The notes under the pieces were generated by a model. That model was given only the letters and a program-made list of their open reading frames with translations, did not search any database and was not told the DNA's origin. Shown in pieces: positions 40,032 to 49,555 of a DNA stretch of 64,000 bases. The stretch is taken from contig JAWPMO010000001.1 in the NCBI GenBank assembly GCA_033344875.1, positions 2,691,595-2,755,594 of the forward strand, in the 5' to 3' direction. Each line of letters starts with the position of its first letter. Within the stretch, counting starts at the first letter, position 1. Source of the DNA: Ilumatobacteraceae bacterium. GTDB lineage: Bacteria; Actinomycetota; Acidimicrobiia; Acidimicrobiales; Ilumatobacteraceae. A program made the translations under genes and the position numbers.

Positions 40032-42290
40032 TCAGCCGCCGGTCTCGATGATGATCGGCGGTGGTTCGGGCGGGCCGTCGAGCAGGTCGAACACCAACGG
40101 CCCGTACGGCAGGGTGGTCAGGGTGAGGACGTCGTCCTCGCACGTGTAGCCGGAGGCCTCACCCTGGGCGTCGCTGAAGACCGACGACGAGATGTCACCG
40201 ATCGATGCGGTCGACTCACCCTGCCACCCGGTCACCGTGATCCGATCCCCGTCGGCGTTGTACCGGCCGCTCTCCGTTCCGGTGAGTTTGGTCGCGGGTG
40301 CCGCACCCACGTTCGCGATCGAGGCCAGCAGGGTGAAGTCCTTCACGGCGCTCAGGGTGCCGTCGGCCTCGAACTCGAAGATGTAGCTGCCGTCCATGAC
40401 GAGGCTCATCCCCGGCACCTGTTCGCCGCCCGATTCCATGACGGTCATGATGTAGTCGGCGAACGTGCCGAGCTGCAGGCCCCACGTGCCGAGCAGGCAC
40501 GGGTCGCACACCGCTTGTTCGGCGGTGCTGACGTTGGCCTTCGGTGACACCGGCTCCTCGGCGGTCGTCACCACCGTGATGTACGTCCGGTTCTTCTCGC
40601 AGGTCGGACGCACTTCGACGGGCATTTCGGTCCACGCGCCGAGATCGGTGGCCTCGTTCGCCCAGGCCACCGAGACGTGCGACGACTCGTCCGTGTTCTG
40701 CTCGTAGCGCTTGCCCTTCATGTACCGCACCGCATAGCGGGCGGCGCGCATCGGCGAGGTCTCGAGTTCGACCGCCTGCACGGCGTCGACCGGGATGAGC
40801 CGGATGACGGCGCCGAGGCGTCCGACCGTGCCACCGCCGGTGTCGAAGATCGCGTCGGCCGCCCCGGCGACCACGAAGTCGCGCCAGAGTTTCTCCATGC
40901 CGCTCGTCGAGGCGATCGATTCGACGGTGGCACCGGCTGCCGAGACGGTTCGCAGCAGGTCGATCGTCGCGTCGTCGCCTCGGATGTTTGCGTAGTACTG
41001 GAAGAACACGGTGTTCTCGTATGACATCTGTGTGATGTCGTTGCGGAGCGAGTTGGAATCGAAGCTGGGGGTCCACCCGTGTTCGTCGTTGACCGACGGG
41101 TACACGACGTTGCTGAAGTATTCAGCCGAGCCTTCGAGCCACCACTTGTGCGTCGCGTACGGCGCCGACGTGAACGACCAGTCCTGCACACAGTGGAAGA
41201 CCTCGTGGGCGACGGTCTGGCGGAACGTGTCCATCGATCCGGCGGACGCCGACGTGAAGAGCGTGATCGGACACGGTGTCGCGAGGTCGAAGTACGACTG
41301 CGACGCCAGCGTCGTCCCGTTGGCACCGATGCTGAACACGGCGTTGATGTCACCGACGGTCGCGAGGCCGCCGAAGACGCCGACGCTCGTCACCATTCCG
41401 TCGAGCGCGACGTCGACGAGCGCGAGCTGGTCGGGATCGGTCTGCCAGGTCGACGAGTAGTAGACGCGCAGTTCGTGACCGTCGACGACCTCCTCGACGT
41501 AGTGGAAGCACTCGTCGCCGGTTTCGAGCGCTTCACTCGTCGACACGCCGGTCGCAACCACGTCGAAGCAGTCCTGACGGATGATCTCGATCGGCGGCGC
41601 CGATGCCGACACGGCCGGCCCGGTGCCGAACGAGGCGTTCGCGAAGCCGGCGGTCGGGCCGGGTGCCGGCGCGCTGATCGCATCGAGCAGCTCCTGGCTC
41701 GGGCTGAAGAACCGGAGCGCGTCCGCGAGCATCGTGCGCTCGTCATCGTCGAGGTCGCCGCTCTCCAACAGGTCGGCGCCCCGACGCGTCAGTGCGGTGA
41801 GACCCGCTTCCTGTGCGTCGTCGGGTCCGAGGCCCGGCGTGGGAACGCCGCGCCCGCTCACGCCGTTCAGCGCTCGGGCGATCCCCTCCGCTTCGGAGAA
41901 CGAGCCGGCGGCGACGCCGCGTTCGATGACCTCGAGCAGGTCCGCAGGCGGCATGGTCTCCTCGGTCTCGTCGGCACCATCGACGTCGTCTCCGGCGACC
42001 CGCACGACCGAGACGGGTTCGACGGCCGGGATCGGCGTGTCGAGCGGGCCGAGGTCGACCGGCTCGGTCGCGACCGGTTGGCTGCTCCCGGTCGTCGCCT
42101 CCGCCTCGTCGTCCTCGGAATCGGGCTCCGATGCCGGCTCGTCACCGTCGCTCGACGCCTCATCGGAGACGGCACCGGACTCCTCCGACGTCGGCGGCTC
42201 GGCGTCGCCGTCTCCACCGCCGCCGGAGCATCCGACCACGAACAGGGCTCCACACAGGAGCAGACTCACGTTCCGCCGCGCGCACTTCAT
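40032..42290 (-). CDS. Secreted lipoprotein with HExxH metalloprotease motif
   Basis: The 752-residue protein starts with a lipoprotein signal (hydrophobic LLLCGALFVVGC, lipidated Cys near residue 21) followed by a long Ser/Glu/Asp-rich acidic linker to about residue 100. The zinc-protease motif H362-E-V-F-H366 is followed, 24 residues after the first His, by E386 in WWLEGSAEYF, the spacing of gluzincin enzymes such as thermolysin. A C-terminal beta-rich region with CxxC-like pairs follows. It should be a surface-anchored metalloprotease or a protease-like protein; substrates are unknown. It sits between radA and disA on the opposite strand. Confidence 0.7.
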   Translation of the reverse strand: MKCARRNVSLLLCGALFVVGCSGGGGDGDAEPPTSEESGAVSDEASSDGDEPASEPDSEDDEAEATTGSSQPVATEPVDLGPLDTPIPAVEPVSVVRVAGDDVDGADETEETMPPADLLEVIERGVAAGSFSEAEGIARALNGVSGRGVPTPGLGPDDAQEAGLTALTRRGADLLESGDLDDDERTMLADALRFFSPSQELLDAISAPAPGPTAGFANASFGTGPAVSASAPPIEIIRQDCFDVVATGVSTSEALETGDECFHYVEEVVDGHELRVYYSSTWQTDPDQLALVDVALDGMVTSVGVFGGLATVGDINAVFSIGANGTTLASQSYFDLATPCPITLFTSASAGSMDTFRQTVAHEVFHCVQDWSFTSAPYATHKWWLEGSAEYFSNVVYPSVNDEHGWTPSFDSNSLRNDITQMSYENTVFFQYYANIRGDDATIDLLRTVSAAGATVESIASTSGMEKLWRDFVVAGAADAIFDTGGGTVGRLGAVIRLIPVDAVQAVELETSPMRAARYAVRYMKGKRYEQNTDESSHVSVAWANEATDLGAWTEMPVEVRPTCEKNRTYITVVTTAEEPVSPKANVSTAEQAVCDPCLLGTWGLQLGTFADYIMTVMESGGEQVPGMSLVMDGSYIFEFEADGTLSAVKDFTLLASIANVGAAPATKLTGTESGRYNADGDRITVTGWQGESTASIGDISSSVFSDAQGEASGYTCEDDVLTLTTLPYGPLVFDLLDGPPEPPPIIIETGG

Positions 42291-42381
42291 CCACCCTGTG
42301 TAGTACGTCCGACCGTCCCCGCACCACGCTTTGTCTCGCCGATCGAGCGAGCGCGACCGGGCCGGTCGATCCGGCGCCGAC

Positions 42382-42387
42382 TAGGAT
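42382..42387 (+). promoter_or_regulatory. -10 box of a predicted leaderless disA transcript
   Basis: TAGGAT lies exactly 6 bases before the GTG at 42394, and no ribosome site is visible. Confidence 0.55.
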
Positions 42388-42393
42388 CGGCCC

Positions 42394-43464
42394 GTGGACG
42401 GTCAATATCGGGGTGCGAACGAGGCGATGCGAGATGCGCTCGCCCGCGTCGGACCCGGGACGCCACTGCGCGACGGTCTCGACCGTGTCGTGCGATCGAA
42501 AGCCGGTGCGCTGCTCGTCCTGTCCGACGACCCCGAGGTGCTGTCGATCTGTTCGGGCGGCTTCCTGGTCGACGCGCCGTTCAGCCCGCAGCGGGTATCG
42601 GAGCTGGCCAAGATGGACGGCGCGATCATCATCTCGAACGACGGTGGTCGCATCGCTCGCGCCAACGTGCACCTGGTGCCCGACCCGACGGTGCCGACCA
42701 GCGAAACGGGCACCCGTCATCGCACCGCCGAGCGGGTCGCCCGATCGCTCGACGTGCCGGTGATCTCGGCGTCGGAGGAGATGGGCGTCATCAACGTGTA
42801 CGCCGGCGGCCTGAAGCGTCAGCTCCAGGAGGTCGGTCGGCTGCTCGACCGGGCCAATCAGGCGTTGCAGACCCTCGAGCGCTACAAGGTCCGTCTCGAC
42901 GACGCGCTCGACAACCTGACCGCACTCGAGATCGAAGACGTGGTCACGGCCCGCGACGTGGTCACCGTGCTGCAGCGCGGTGAGATGGTGCGTCGGATCG
43001 CCGACGAGATCGAGACGATGATCATCGAGCTCGGCGTCGACGCCCGTCTGCTCCGGTTGCAGCTCGACGAGATCTACACCGACATCGACGACGAGGTCGA
43101 CCTCGTGGTCGCCGACTACCTGCCGCCGCACCGTCACGCCGACGACACGGTCGCCGAGATGTCGCGGATGAGGGACGACGACGTGCTCGACGCCCGCATG
43201 GCGTTGGCCACGATGCACCTCGGTGACGCCTCGCTCGACGACGAACTCGCCCCGCGCGGCCTCCGGTTGCTGCGCCGGGTCAGCAAGCTGACCCCCGATG
43301 TCGCGGCGTCGATCGTCGATCGCTTCGGCGGCCTCGCACGCTTGCAGCGGGCCACGGTCGACGACCTGTCCGCGGTCGAGGGTGTCGACGCCGAGATCGC
43401 GACCTCGGTCAAGGAGACCTTGGAGCGCGTGACCGAGAACACGATCCTCGGCCAGTACAGCTAG
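42394..43464 (+). CDS. disA: Diadenylate cyclase / DNA integrity scanning protein DisA
   Basis: The 356-residue protein has the DAC domain with both catalytic motifs, D75-G-A77 and R108-H-R110, at the same positions as in Thermotoga DisA, then the helical spine (about 150-285) and a C-terminal helix-hairpin-helix DNA-binding domain (about 295-356: IVDRFGGLARLQRATVDDLSAVEGV). It makes cyclic di-AMP from ATP and is inhibited by branched DNA, linking genome integrity to signalling. The promoter and GTG start imply a leaderless mRNA. Confidence 0.95.
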   Translation: MDGQYRGANEAMRDALARVGPGTPLRDGLDRVVRSKAGALLVLSDDPEVLSICSGGFLVDAPFSPQRVSELAKMDGAIIISNDGGRIARANVHLVPDPTVPTSETGTRHRTAERVARSLDVPVISASEEMGVINVYAGGLKRQLQEVGRLLDRANQALQTLERYKVRLDDALDNLTALEIEDVVTARDVVTVLQRGEMVRRIADEIETMIIELGVDARLLRLQLDEIYTDIDDEVDLVVADYLPPHRHADDTVAEMSRMRDDDVLDARMALATMHLGDASLDDELAPRGLRLLRRVSKLTPDVAASIVDRFGGLARLQRATVDDLSAVEGVDAEIATSVKETLERVTENTILGQYS

Positions 43465-43502
43465 TCACGAAGCCACCTTCACGATCCCCAGGGGAGTCAC
43501 CG

Positions 43503-43808
43503 ATGCCGTTCCGTCATGTCGTCATGTTCAAGTGGGCCGACCACGTCTCCCCCGAGCACATCGAGAAGGTGAGCGCCGGCCTCAGCGAGTTGCCGGGTGA
43601 GATCGACGTCATCCGCAGCTACGTGCACGGTGCCGACGTCGGCGTCTCGGAGGGCACCTACGACTACTGCGTGGTCGCCGACTTCGACAACGTCGACGAC
43701 TACTACACCTACCGCGACCACCCTCAGCACGTGCTCCTGATCGCCGAGAACATCAAGGACCACGTCACCGACCGGGCAGCGATCCAGTACCAGACCGGCC
43801 CACGCTGA
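43503..43808 (+). CDS. Dabb-family stress-responsive alpha/beta-barrel protein
   Basis: The 101-residue protein has the ferredoxin-like Dabb fold: FRHVVMFKW at the start, LSELPGEIDVIRSYVHGADVG, and YDYCVVADFDNVDDYYTYRDHPQH. These small dimers occur as stress proteins, cyclases or monooxygenase-like enzymes. A ribosome site (AGGGGAG) precedes ATG 43503. It follows disA by 38 bases and may be cotranscribed. It converges on the Tad operon's last gene. Confidence 0.85.
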   Translation: MPFRHVVMFKWADHVSPEHIEKVSAGLSELPGEIDVIRSYVHGADVGVSEGTYDYCVVADFDNVDDYYTYRDHPQHVLLIAENIKDHVTDRAAIQYQTGPR

Positions 43809-43815
43809 GCCGACG

Positions 43816-46800
43816 TCAGCGTGACGGGTTCAGCAGCCGTTTGCGCAGTTCCACGAGCTTGGGTGCCGGCTCCCCGTCGCTCCAGGGGTCGCCGTTGATG
43901 ACCCGCTCGTAGCTCTCCCACTCCTGACGGACGCCGGCGTGGTCGCCGGCGCGAGCATGCGCTTCCATCCGGAGGCCGATCAGTTCTTCGTGGGCGGGCA
44001 ACACCTGGAGCCCGCGGGCGGTCGCTCGGAAGACACCTTCGATGTCTCCGATCGACAGACAGTGCGCCCCCAGTTCCGTCGTGGCCGTCGTGACGAGCAG
44101 GACGAAGTCGGACGTGATGCCTTCGCTGTCGGGCCACAGGTACGACGTGCCCTCGAAGGGCATGCCGCTGATCAACTCGACCGCCGGGTCCAGCGTCGCG
44201 ATCGCCTGGCCCGGCGGTTGCAGCCGGGCGACCTCGAGCGCGTGGCGGAGCAGATCGGCGTCGGAGCGCACGAGTTCGTGCAGCGGGAGTGCGTCGGTCA
44301 TCGTCCGCCCGACCCACTCGTCGCCCTCCGGTGGTTCCACGAGACGAGCCAGCGAGCGGCGGGCCTCGGAGACCACGTTGGCGAAGGTGGCGTCGCGTAC
44401 GTCGAGTTCCCATAGCGCCGTGCGTGCGGCGGACCGGGTCGACCGCTCCCGATGGGTTGCCAACCAGGCGACGAGCTCACGGGTTTTTGAACGTTCGAAC
44501 GACACCTCGTTGCCCTCGCGATCGATCACTCCGACCGGACCGATCATGCGGACGAGCAACTCGTACGACGGCGCCGGAACCACGTTCGGTTCGAGCCGGG
44601 CCTCGGCCGGTGCGTCGACGGCATCCGGGCGTTCGGCGACGTCGTCTGGGCCGATGATCGTGGGCTCGCCCAGCGCTGCGCGATCGAGCGGCACCGTGCC
44701 GGACGGTGCTGCCGCGGGCGCCGTGTGGGTTTCGGGCTCCGGATCGGTGATCGTGACCAGTTCGGCGATCGCCGCGATGTCGTCGGGCGACAGCCCGACC
44801 GGGGTCAGCCGGATGCCGGCGGGCTGCAGGAGCCAGGCATCTCCGTCGGGAGCGAGTCGACTCGACCGACCGTGGATCGGTGACGCCGAGACCACCGCCA
44901 ACCCCGTGCGCTCGTCGGGCACGGGTACGGTGCCGGCCGACGCTCCGACCAACACGACCGCCGGCTCCCAGGTCTCGGTCGCGGTGCCGGTCGAGCGGAG
45001 TGCGAACGTCGACCTGCCGGACCCACGGGTCGAACCGATCGCCTCGGCGGAAGCCTCGAAGGCACGCTGCTGATCCGGCACGGGCACGTAGCGGCGGTGC
45101 GCGAGGAACGCCTCGTCGGGTACACCGAGACCGACCAGCGTGGTCACTTCCGCCAGGAGCGAACCGGCGAGCGTCGCGGCGAGCGCTGCCACGAACGCAT
45201 CGGCCTGCGCTCCCGGACCACCCACCTCGATCGCCTCGATCGCTTCGAGATCGACGTACACATCGCGTCCGGCGTCGTCGGTGCCCAACTGCACCAGGGT
45301 CGGGCACGGTGGGTTCACCGAACGGGCTGCATCGGCGAGGAGTTCGAGCGGGATCGATGCGGCGAGGTGCCAGACCGACCCATCGCCGTCCCACGGGCTC
45401 GGCAACGCGACCGGGCCGCTGGTGCGAAGCTCCAGGGAGCCCTCCGGCGCGACGAGGACGGCGACCACGCGCCGGTCTCGCTCGACGAGCGTCATCGCGA
45501 CCGCCCGGATGGCGGTCTCGACCCTGACGAATCGCTCGCCGACGTCGATCGCACGCAGCGTTCGTTCGGTCGCGGCCGGGCGGGGCGACGGGTCGGGCAA
45601 CGAGGTGCGCGGGCGGGCTCGGCGGAGCTGGGCGCGGCGTCGTACCGCGAGCAGCGTGAGCACCCCCGCCGACATCATCGCCGCACCACCGAGCGGCATC
45701 ATTCGAGGCGCTGCCGACCTCGAATCGCCAGCGTCGACGCGCTCGTCGGTTCCGTCTCCGGCCGATGCGGTGGCATCGACGGCTCCGGGTGTGTCGGCAC
45801 CCACTTCGTCCCAGACGTTGTCACGTCGCGACGAAGCGACGACGTCACCGACGACGGTGGCGTCATCGACGACGGTGGCGTCGGCCGGCGCCCCGGAGTT
45901 CGCCGGCGCATCGACATCCAGCGAGGCAGCCAACCGGTCGGGCACGGCGACCTCGTCCTCGACCAGGGCGGGTGTCGTGATGTCGGCCGACGACTCGACG
46001 TCGTCCGACTCGGGTATCGGGGCCTCGGCGGCATCGGCCGGCGCGTCGGTCGGAAGCCGGAGATCCCACCCGGGTCGGATCAGGTCAGGGTCGGTCAGCC
46101 GGCGGCCGTCGTCGAACTCGCGGCCCTCGTTGGCCCCGTAGACCTCGGGCCATCGCGTCGGGTCTCCGAGTTCGTCCTCGGCGATCGACCACAGCGATTC
46201 ACCCTCCTCGACCACGCGGGTTCCCGCAACGTCGCGGCGCAGCGACGGCGCTGCGCCGGCACCATCGGGCAGTTCGAGCACCCAGCCGACGTCGATGAAG
46301 GCCGCGTTGTCGAACAGTCGGCCATCGGGCATCCGGCGCCCCAGATTGAGGTCGACGAGCCGCTCGGCAAACGCTGCGACGCGCGACGAGTCGGGCCCGA
46401 CCAGCCGCTCGGCGATCCCGTAGACGGAGTCACCCGGTTGCACGACGTACTCACCCGGCGCAGCCGTCGGTTCGGCTCGCTCCGCGGTGGACGAATCGAT
46501 GTCGAACGGAGCATCCTCGGCGCGGACCGGCTGCCGGAGGCGCGAGCCGGCGGCGGAGGTCGAGGCACGAGCGGCCGACGAGCCGGTTCCGGGTGTGGGG
46601 CGTTCGACGCGCAGGACCGACGCCACGCTCCGGTCGGGCAGGCGTGTTGCTCCCTGGTTCGCGACTGCACTCGTCGGCGAGGTGAACAACGGGACGACGA
46701 CGAGCAGACCCGACGCGATGACTCGGGCCGTTCGCTGGGTGAACCCGAGCCCACGGATGTCGGGCATGGCGAGCCCGTCGTGGCGGAGCATGTGGGCGAC

Positions 46801-47109
46801 CTCGGCGACGACCGTGACGACGAGCACGATCACCCCGACCCAGGCGACGACGAGCGCCAGCCGGATGACGATGTCGGTGATCGTCTGCTCGGTCAGTCGC
46901 TCGGTCAGCGCGGTCCGGATCCGGTTGGCGCTCCAGTCGGCGGGAGACGCCACGCCATGGAACGGTGCGCCGCCGCCGAACCGCTCACGTGCAGCGACGA
47001 CCAGCGCCAGCGGAAGACCGACCGCAACGAGCCCGAACAGGACGAGCGAACGCGTGAAGACGATCAGCCTGGTGCCGACGCTCTCCCGATTCGCTGCTCG
47101 ATCAGCCAT
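43816..47109 (-). CDS. Membrane LysM - winged-helix - BTAD (SARP-like) regulator at the end of the Tad operon
   Basis: The 1097-residue protein has transmembrane segments at about 16-41, 83-107, 132-148 and 470-490, two LysM repeats at about 218-280 and 298-350 (QPGDSVYGIAERLVG and EEGESLWSIAEDELGD), and a cytoplasmic half ending in a winged-helix domain (about 849-925) plus a BTAD helical domain (about 937-1080), the layout of SARP activators. It could sense the cell wall through LysM and control DNA through the BTAD end. It is the last gene of the Tad set, 64 bases after the TadG-like gene. Confidence 0.75.
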   Translation of the reverse strand: MADRAANRESVGTRLIVFTRSLVLFGLVAVGLPLALVVAARERFGGGAPFHGVASPADWSANRIRTALTERLTEQTITDIVIRLALVVAWVGVIVLVVTVVAEVAHMLRHDGLAMPDIRGLGFTQRTARVIASGLLVVVPLFTSPTSAVANQGATRLPDRSVASVLRVERPTPGTGSSAARASTSAAGSRLRQPVRAEDAPFDIDSSTAERAEPTAAPGEYVVQPGDSVYGIAERLVGPDSSRVAAFAERLVDLNLGRRMPDGRLFDNAAFIDVGWVLELPDGAGAAPSLRRDVAGTRVVEEGESLWSIAEDELGDPTRWPEVYGANEGREFDDGRRLTDPDLIRPGWDLRLPTDAPADAAEAPIPESDDVESSADITTPALVEDEVAVPDRLAASLDVDAPANSGAPADATVVDDATVVGDVVASSRRDNVWDEVGADTPGAVDATASAGDGTDERVDAGDSRSAAPRMMPLGGAAMMSAGVLTLLAVRRRAQLRRARPRTSLPDPSPRPAATERTLRAIDVGERFVRVETAIRAVAMTLVERDRRVVAVLVAPEGSLELRTSGPVALPSPWDGDGSVWHLAASIPLELLADAARSVNPPCPTLVQLGTDDAGRDVYVDLEAIEAIEVGGPGAQADAFVAALAATLAGSLLAEVTTLVGLGVPDEAFLAHRRYVPVPDQQRAFEASAEAIGSTRGSGRSTFALRSTGTATETWEPAVVLVGASAGTVPVPDERTGLAVVSASPIHGRSSRLAPDGDAWLLQPAGIRLTPVGLSPDDIAAIAELVTITDPEPETHTAPAAAPSGTVPLDRAALGEPTIIGPDDVAERPDAVDAPAEARLEPNVVPAPSYELLVRMIGPVGVIDREGNEVSFERSKTRELVAWLATHRERSTRSAARTALWELDVRDATFANVVSEARRSLARLVEPPEGDEWVGRTMTDALPLHELVRSDADLLRHALEVARLQPPGQAIATLDPAVELISGMPFEGTSYLWPDSEGITSDFVLLVTTATTELGAHCLSIGDIEGVFRATARGLQVLPAHEELIGLRMEAHARAGDHAGVRQEWESYERVINGDPWSDGEPAPKLVELRKRLLNPSR

Positions 47110-47173
47110 GCGTGCTCGATTCTCTCCTTGTCAGTGGGGGGAACGATGTCGACGAAAGGGAAATCGCCGCCGA

Positions 47174-47611
47174 TCACGGACCAGTCTGCGCCTGGACCGA
47201 ACCGGAAGCAGTCTGCTCACCCACCGGATCGACGATCGTGACCGTGACCGTGACCGTGTCACCGTCGACCACCATCGTCCAGGAACCGGTCACGCCGTAC
47301 GACTCGAAAAAGCGGTCGGCGGCGGCGCCGACCGCTTCGCGAGCGCGCGGCTCGTCGATCCTCACCTCGGCCCCGTCGCGCAGCGACTCGATCTCGACCT
47401 GCTGGGCCCCGGCGCGCGCCGATTGGAAGGCGATCGACTGGGCGGCCGACCGGTTGGCGACCACGCGGTTGACATCGCGCGACAGCCAGATCACGCCACC
47501 GGCCGTGAATGCGAACAGCAACACCAGCGCCGTCACCACCGCCGAGCCACGTTCGCCGCGAACTCGCTCCACCGTGGCGTGGGCGTGGCCGGGCACGTCG
47601 CGCTCGCTCAT
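47174..47611 (-). CDS. TadG/Flp-assembly-like pseudopilin
   Basis: The 145-residue protein has an N-terminal pseudopilin-like segment (RGSAVVTALVLLFAFTAGGVIWLS, residues about 20-42) preceded by a basic region and an extracytoplasmic domain of about 100 residues. In Tad loci such proteins (TadE/TadF/TadG-like) are minor pilins or assembly factors. Start 47611 overlaps the upstream TadE-like stop by 4 bases. Confidence 0.75.
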   Translation of the reverse strand: MSERDVPGHAHATVERVRGERGSAVVTALVLLFAFTAGGVIWLSRDVNRVVANRSAAQSIAFQSARAGAQQVEIESLRDGAEVRIDEPRAREAVGAAADRFFESYGVTGSWTMVVDGDTVTVTVTIVDPVGEQTASGSVQAQTGP

Positions 47612-48021
47612 CGGCGTGCCCGGAAGAAGTCGACGGTGGCGACCGCCGTGACGGTCTCGGCGTACGGCTGGCCGATCACCTCGACGCCGCGGTTCGAGAC
47701 CTCACACGTGATCGTCACCCGGACCATGTCGACCCGGACTCCCGACCCGGCGTCGGCCGGGTCGAAGACCGTGGACACCGACGGGTCGTTGCAGTTCGTG
47801 CTGTCGGCCAGGAGCGCGTCGGCGGCCCGCTGCGCCGCTGCCGACGCCGCCTCCGGGCTGCGCTCCAAGGCGGCGGCCTGGGCTGCGGACTCGGCCGCCG
47901 AGCGCACCTCGGCCTTGGCGTCGACCCCTCGCCCGAGGGCGATGATCAACAGCGCGAGACCGAGGACGGCCGGCGCGATCAGCACCAGCCCCAGCGCGTC
48001 GGCTGCGCCACGATCCCTCAC
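47608..48021 (-). CDS. TadE-like minor pseudopilin
   Basis: The 137-residue protein has an N-terminal hydrophobic helix (LGLVLIAPAVLGLALLIIALGRG, residues about 10-32) and then a helical AEVRSAAESAAQAAALERSPEAA region typical of TadE-type proteins, ending in a beta-rich part with two cysteines. It is a probable minor pilin or pilus-length factor. It overlaps both neighbours by 4 bases. Confidence 0.78.
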   Translation of the reverse strand: MRDRGAADALGLVLIAPAVLGLALLIIALGRGVDAKAEVRSAAESAAQAAALERSPEAASAAAQRAADALLADSTNCNDPSVSTVFDPADAGSGVRVDMVRVTITCEVSNRGVEVIGQPYAETVTAVATVDFFRARR

Positions 48022-48383
48022 GGGCGGAACCCCTCGACCGGCAACGACTCGGTGATGTCGATCCCGGTGGCGGTACCGCGGATGATGCCCGGGGCGTTGC
48101 CCGTCAGCCGGACCACGACGAGCCCGCCCTCGATGCTGATGTGGAGATCGGTGGCGCTCAGCAGGTCGGCGTCGCGAAGGACCCCCTCGGCCGACGCCTC
48201 GACCTGTTCGGGCGGCTCGCCATGTCGAGCGACGAGCACGGCCGCATCACGAGCCACCGAGCGAGCCTCCGAGCGGGCATGGGTGAACATCGCCGCCTGA
48301 AACGCCGTGAACGCCAACCCGACGAACACCGGGGTCAGCAGCACGGTGGTCAGCGATGTCGACCCCCGATCCGACTGCGGCAT
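48018..48383 (-). CDS. TadE-family minor pseudopilin
   Basis: The 121-residue protein has the TadE pattern: DRGSTSLTTVLLTPVFVGLAFTAFQAAMFTHARSEARSVARDAA, with prepilin-like Gly before a hydrophobic helix, then a short globular domain. It is likely a minor pilin processed by the prepilin peptidase encoded at the start of the operon. Confidence 0.8.
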   Translation of the reverse strand: MPQSDRGSTSLTTVLLTPVFVGLAFTAFQAAMFTHARSEARSVARDAAVLVARHGEPPEQVEASAEGVLRDADLLSATDLHISIEGGLVVVRLTGNAPGIIRGTATGIDITESLPVEGFRP

Positions 48384-48392
48384 GGGCCGGGG

Positions 48393-48647
48393 CTACGGGT
48401 TGTCCGCCGGCGCGACCGGTACGTCGATCTCGGTCTCGGCCTGGTCGCGGATCTGATTCCACAGGATCGCTGCGATGACGGCGACGCTCACGCCTGCGGC
48501 GACGAACCACAGCACCTGTTCGAGCGACACCGCGCCACGGTCACGTTCGACCACGTCGTCGTCGGTCCCCCGTCGGCCGACGGCACCCAGCAGCGCGTCG
48601 TACATCTGGTGGGTGGCTCCGCTGATGATCATCGGGAGTTGGTTCAT
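48393..48647 (-). CDS. Flp-type (type IVb) pilin
   Basis: The 84-residue protein has the Flp pilin processing site: G38 before A39-V-S-L-E43, with Glu at +5, followed by the hydrophobic helix VLWFVAAGVSVAVIAAILW and a short hydrophilic tail. The mature form would be about 46 residues. The 38-residue leader is longer than typical Flp leaders. The start at 48647 is preceded by AGGAGC. As the only Flp-like gene here, it is the probable main pilin. Confidence 0.75.
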   Translation of the reverse strand: MNQLPMIISGATHQMYDALLGAVGRRGTDDDVVERDRGAVSLEQVLWFVAAGVSVAVIAAILWNQIRDQAETEIDVPVAPADNP

Positions 48648-48673
48648 GCTTGCTCCTTGTCTCACGAGTTGAT

Positions 48674-49555
48674 TCACGAGAAGTTGAGGGCCGGGTACAT
48701 GACGAGGGCCATGAAGATGAGCGCCATGCCGACGATCGGCGTCGTCAGCCGACTCGTCCGCAATCTCGCCTCGGACTCCTGTTCGGTCGACAGCGCCGAG
48801 CGGAGGGTGGCGCACTTCGCCGCCAGCGTACGCGCGACCGGCGCACCCTCTGCTGCGCTCAAGGCCGCCGTCGCCGCGACCTGCTCCAGCTCGTCGAGGC
48901 CGAGGTCGATACCCGTGCGCTGCAGCGCGTCGGTGAGGCTCGATCCTCGTGCGCCCGATTCGCGTACCCGTCGCCGCAGTTCGACGAACAGCCGACCGTC
49001 ACCCGCGTGCGCTGCCTGTTCGAGCGCTCCCTCGTAGCCGGTGTTGCCCGCGAGCAGCATCGTCACGACGTCGAGGTATGCCGAGACCTGATAGCGCAGG
49101 TCGGCACGCAGTGTCCGTGCCTCGTCGACGAGCACGGTGTGTACGACGAACGGTGCGACGACAACGAACACGAGCGACGCGCCCAGCGGTACGAAGACGC
49201 TCAGGCTGACCAGTCCGAGACCTTGGAGGACCGCGATGACGAGCGGCGGCCCGACGAGTCCGGTCATGGCGGCGATCACGAGATACACCACGTGCTGCTC
49301 GACCGTGCGGTTGACGAGCTGGAGTTCCGAGGCCGACGGCAACAACCGCGGCTGGTTCGACATGAACCCGACGATCGGCCGCACCACGCGCGGCGACCGG
49401 CCGTGATGTCCGACACCGCTCACCGTGCCGGGTCGCCGAAGATGCTCGATCGTTCGAGTGAGCGTCGGCGCCGGCTGCATCCATCCGCTGACGACGACGA
49501 GTAGCCCGATCGCGCCGACCACGCTCAAGACGATCATCGTCGTGAACTGGCTCAC
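48674..49555 (-). CDS. tadC: TadC-like inner-membrane platform protein
   Basis: The 293-residue membrane protein has the T2SSF domain of the pilus platform: YQVSAYLDVVTMLLAGNTGYEGALEQAA and the cytoplasmic RESGARGSSLTDALQRTG region, flanked by hydrophobic segments at about 5-25, 90-140 and 270-290. With TadB it forms the membrane platform on which the ATPase TadA works. It overlaps TadB by 4 bases. Confidence 0.85.
   Translation of the reverse strand: MSQFTTMIVLSVVGAIGLLVVVSGWMQPAPTLTRTIEHLRRPGTVSGVGHHGRSPRVVRPIVGFMSNQPRLLPSASELQLVNRTVEQHVVYLVIAAMTGLVGPPLVIAVLQGLGLVSLSVFVPLGASLVFVVVAPFVVHTVLVDEARTLRADLRYQVSAYLDVVTMLLAGNTGYEGALEQAAHAGDGRLFVELRRRVRESGARGSSLTDALQRTGIDLGLDELEQVAATAALSAAEGAPVARTLAAKCATLRSALSTEQESEARLRTSRLTTPIVGMALIFMALVMYPALNFS

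Noticed and set aside
45097-47241. A 714-codon forward frame opposite the LysM-BTAD gene
   Set aside because: Its product is Arg/Gly/His-rich with no domain, and it is antisense to a gene with clear LysM, winged-helix and BTAD domains.
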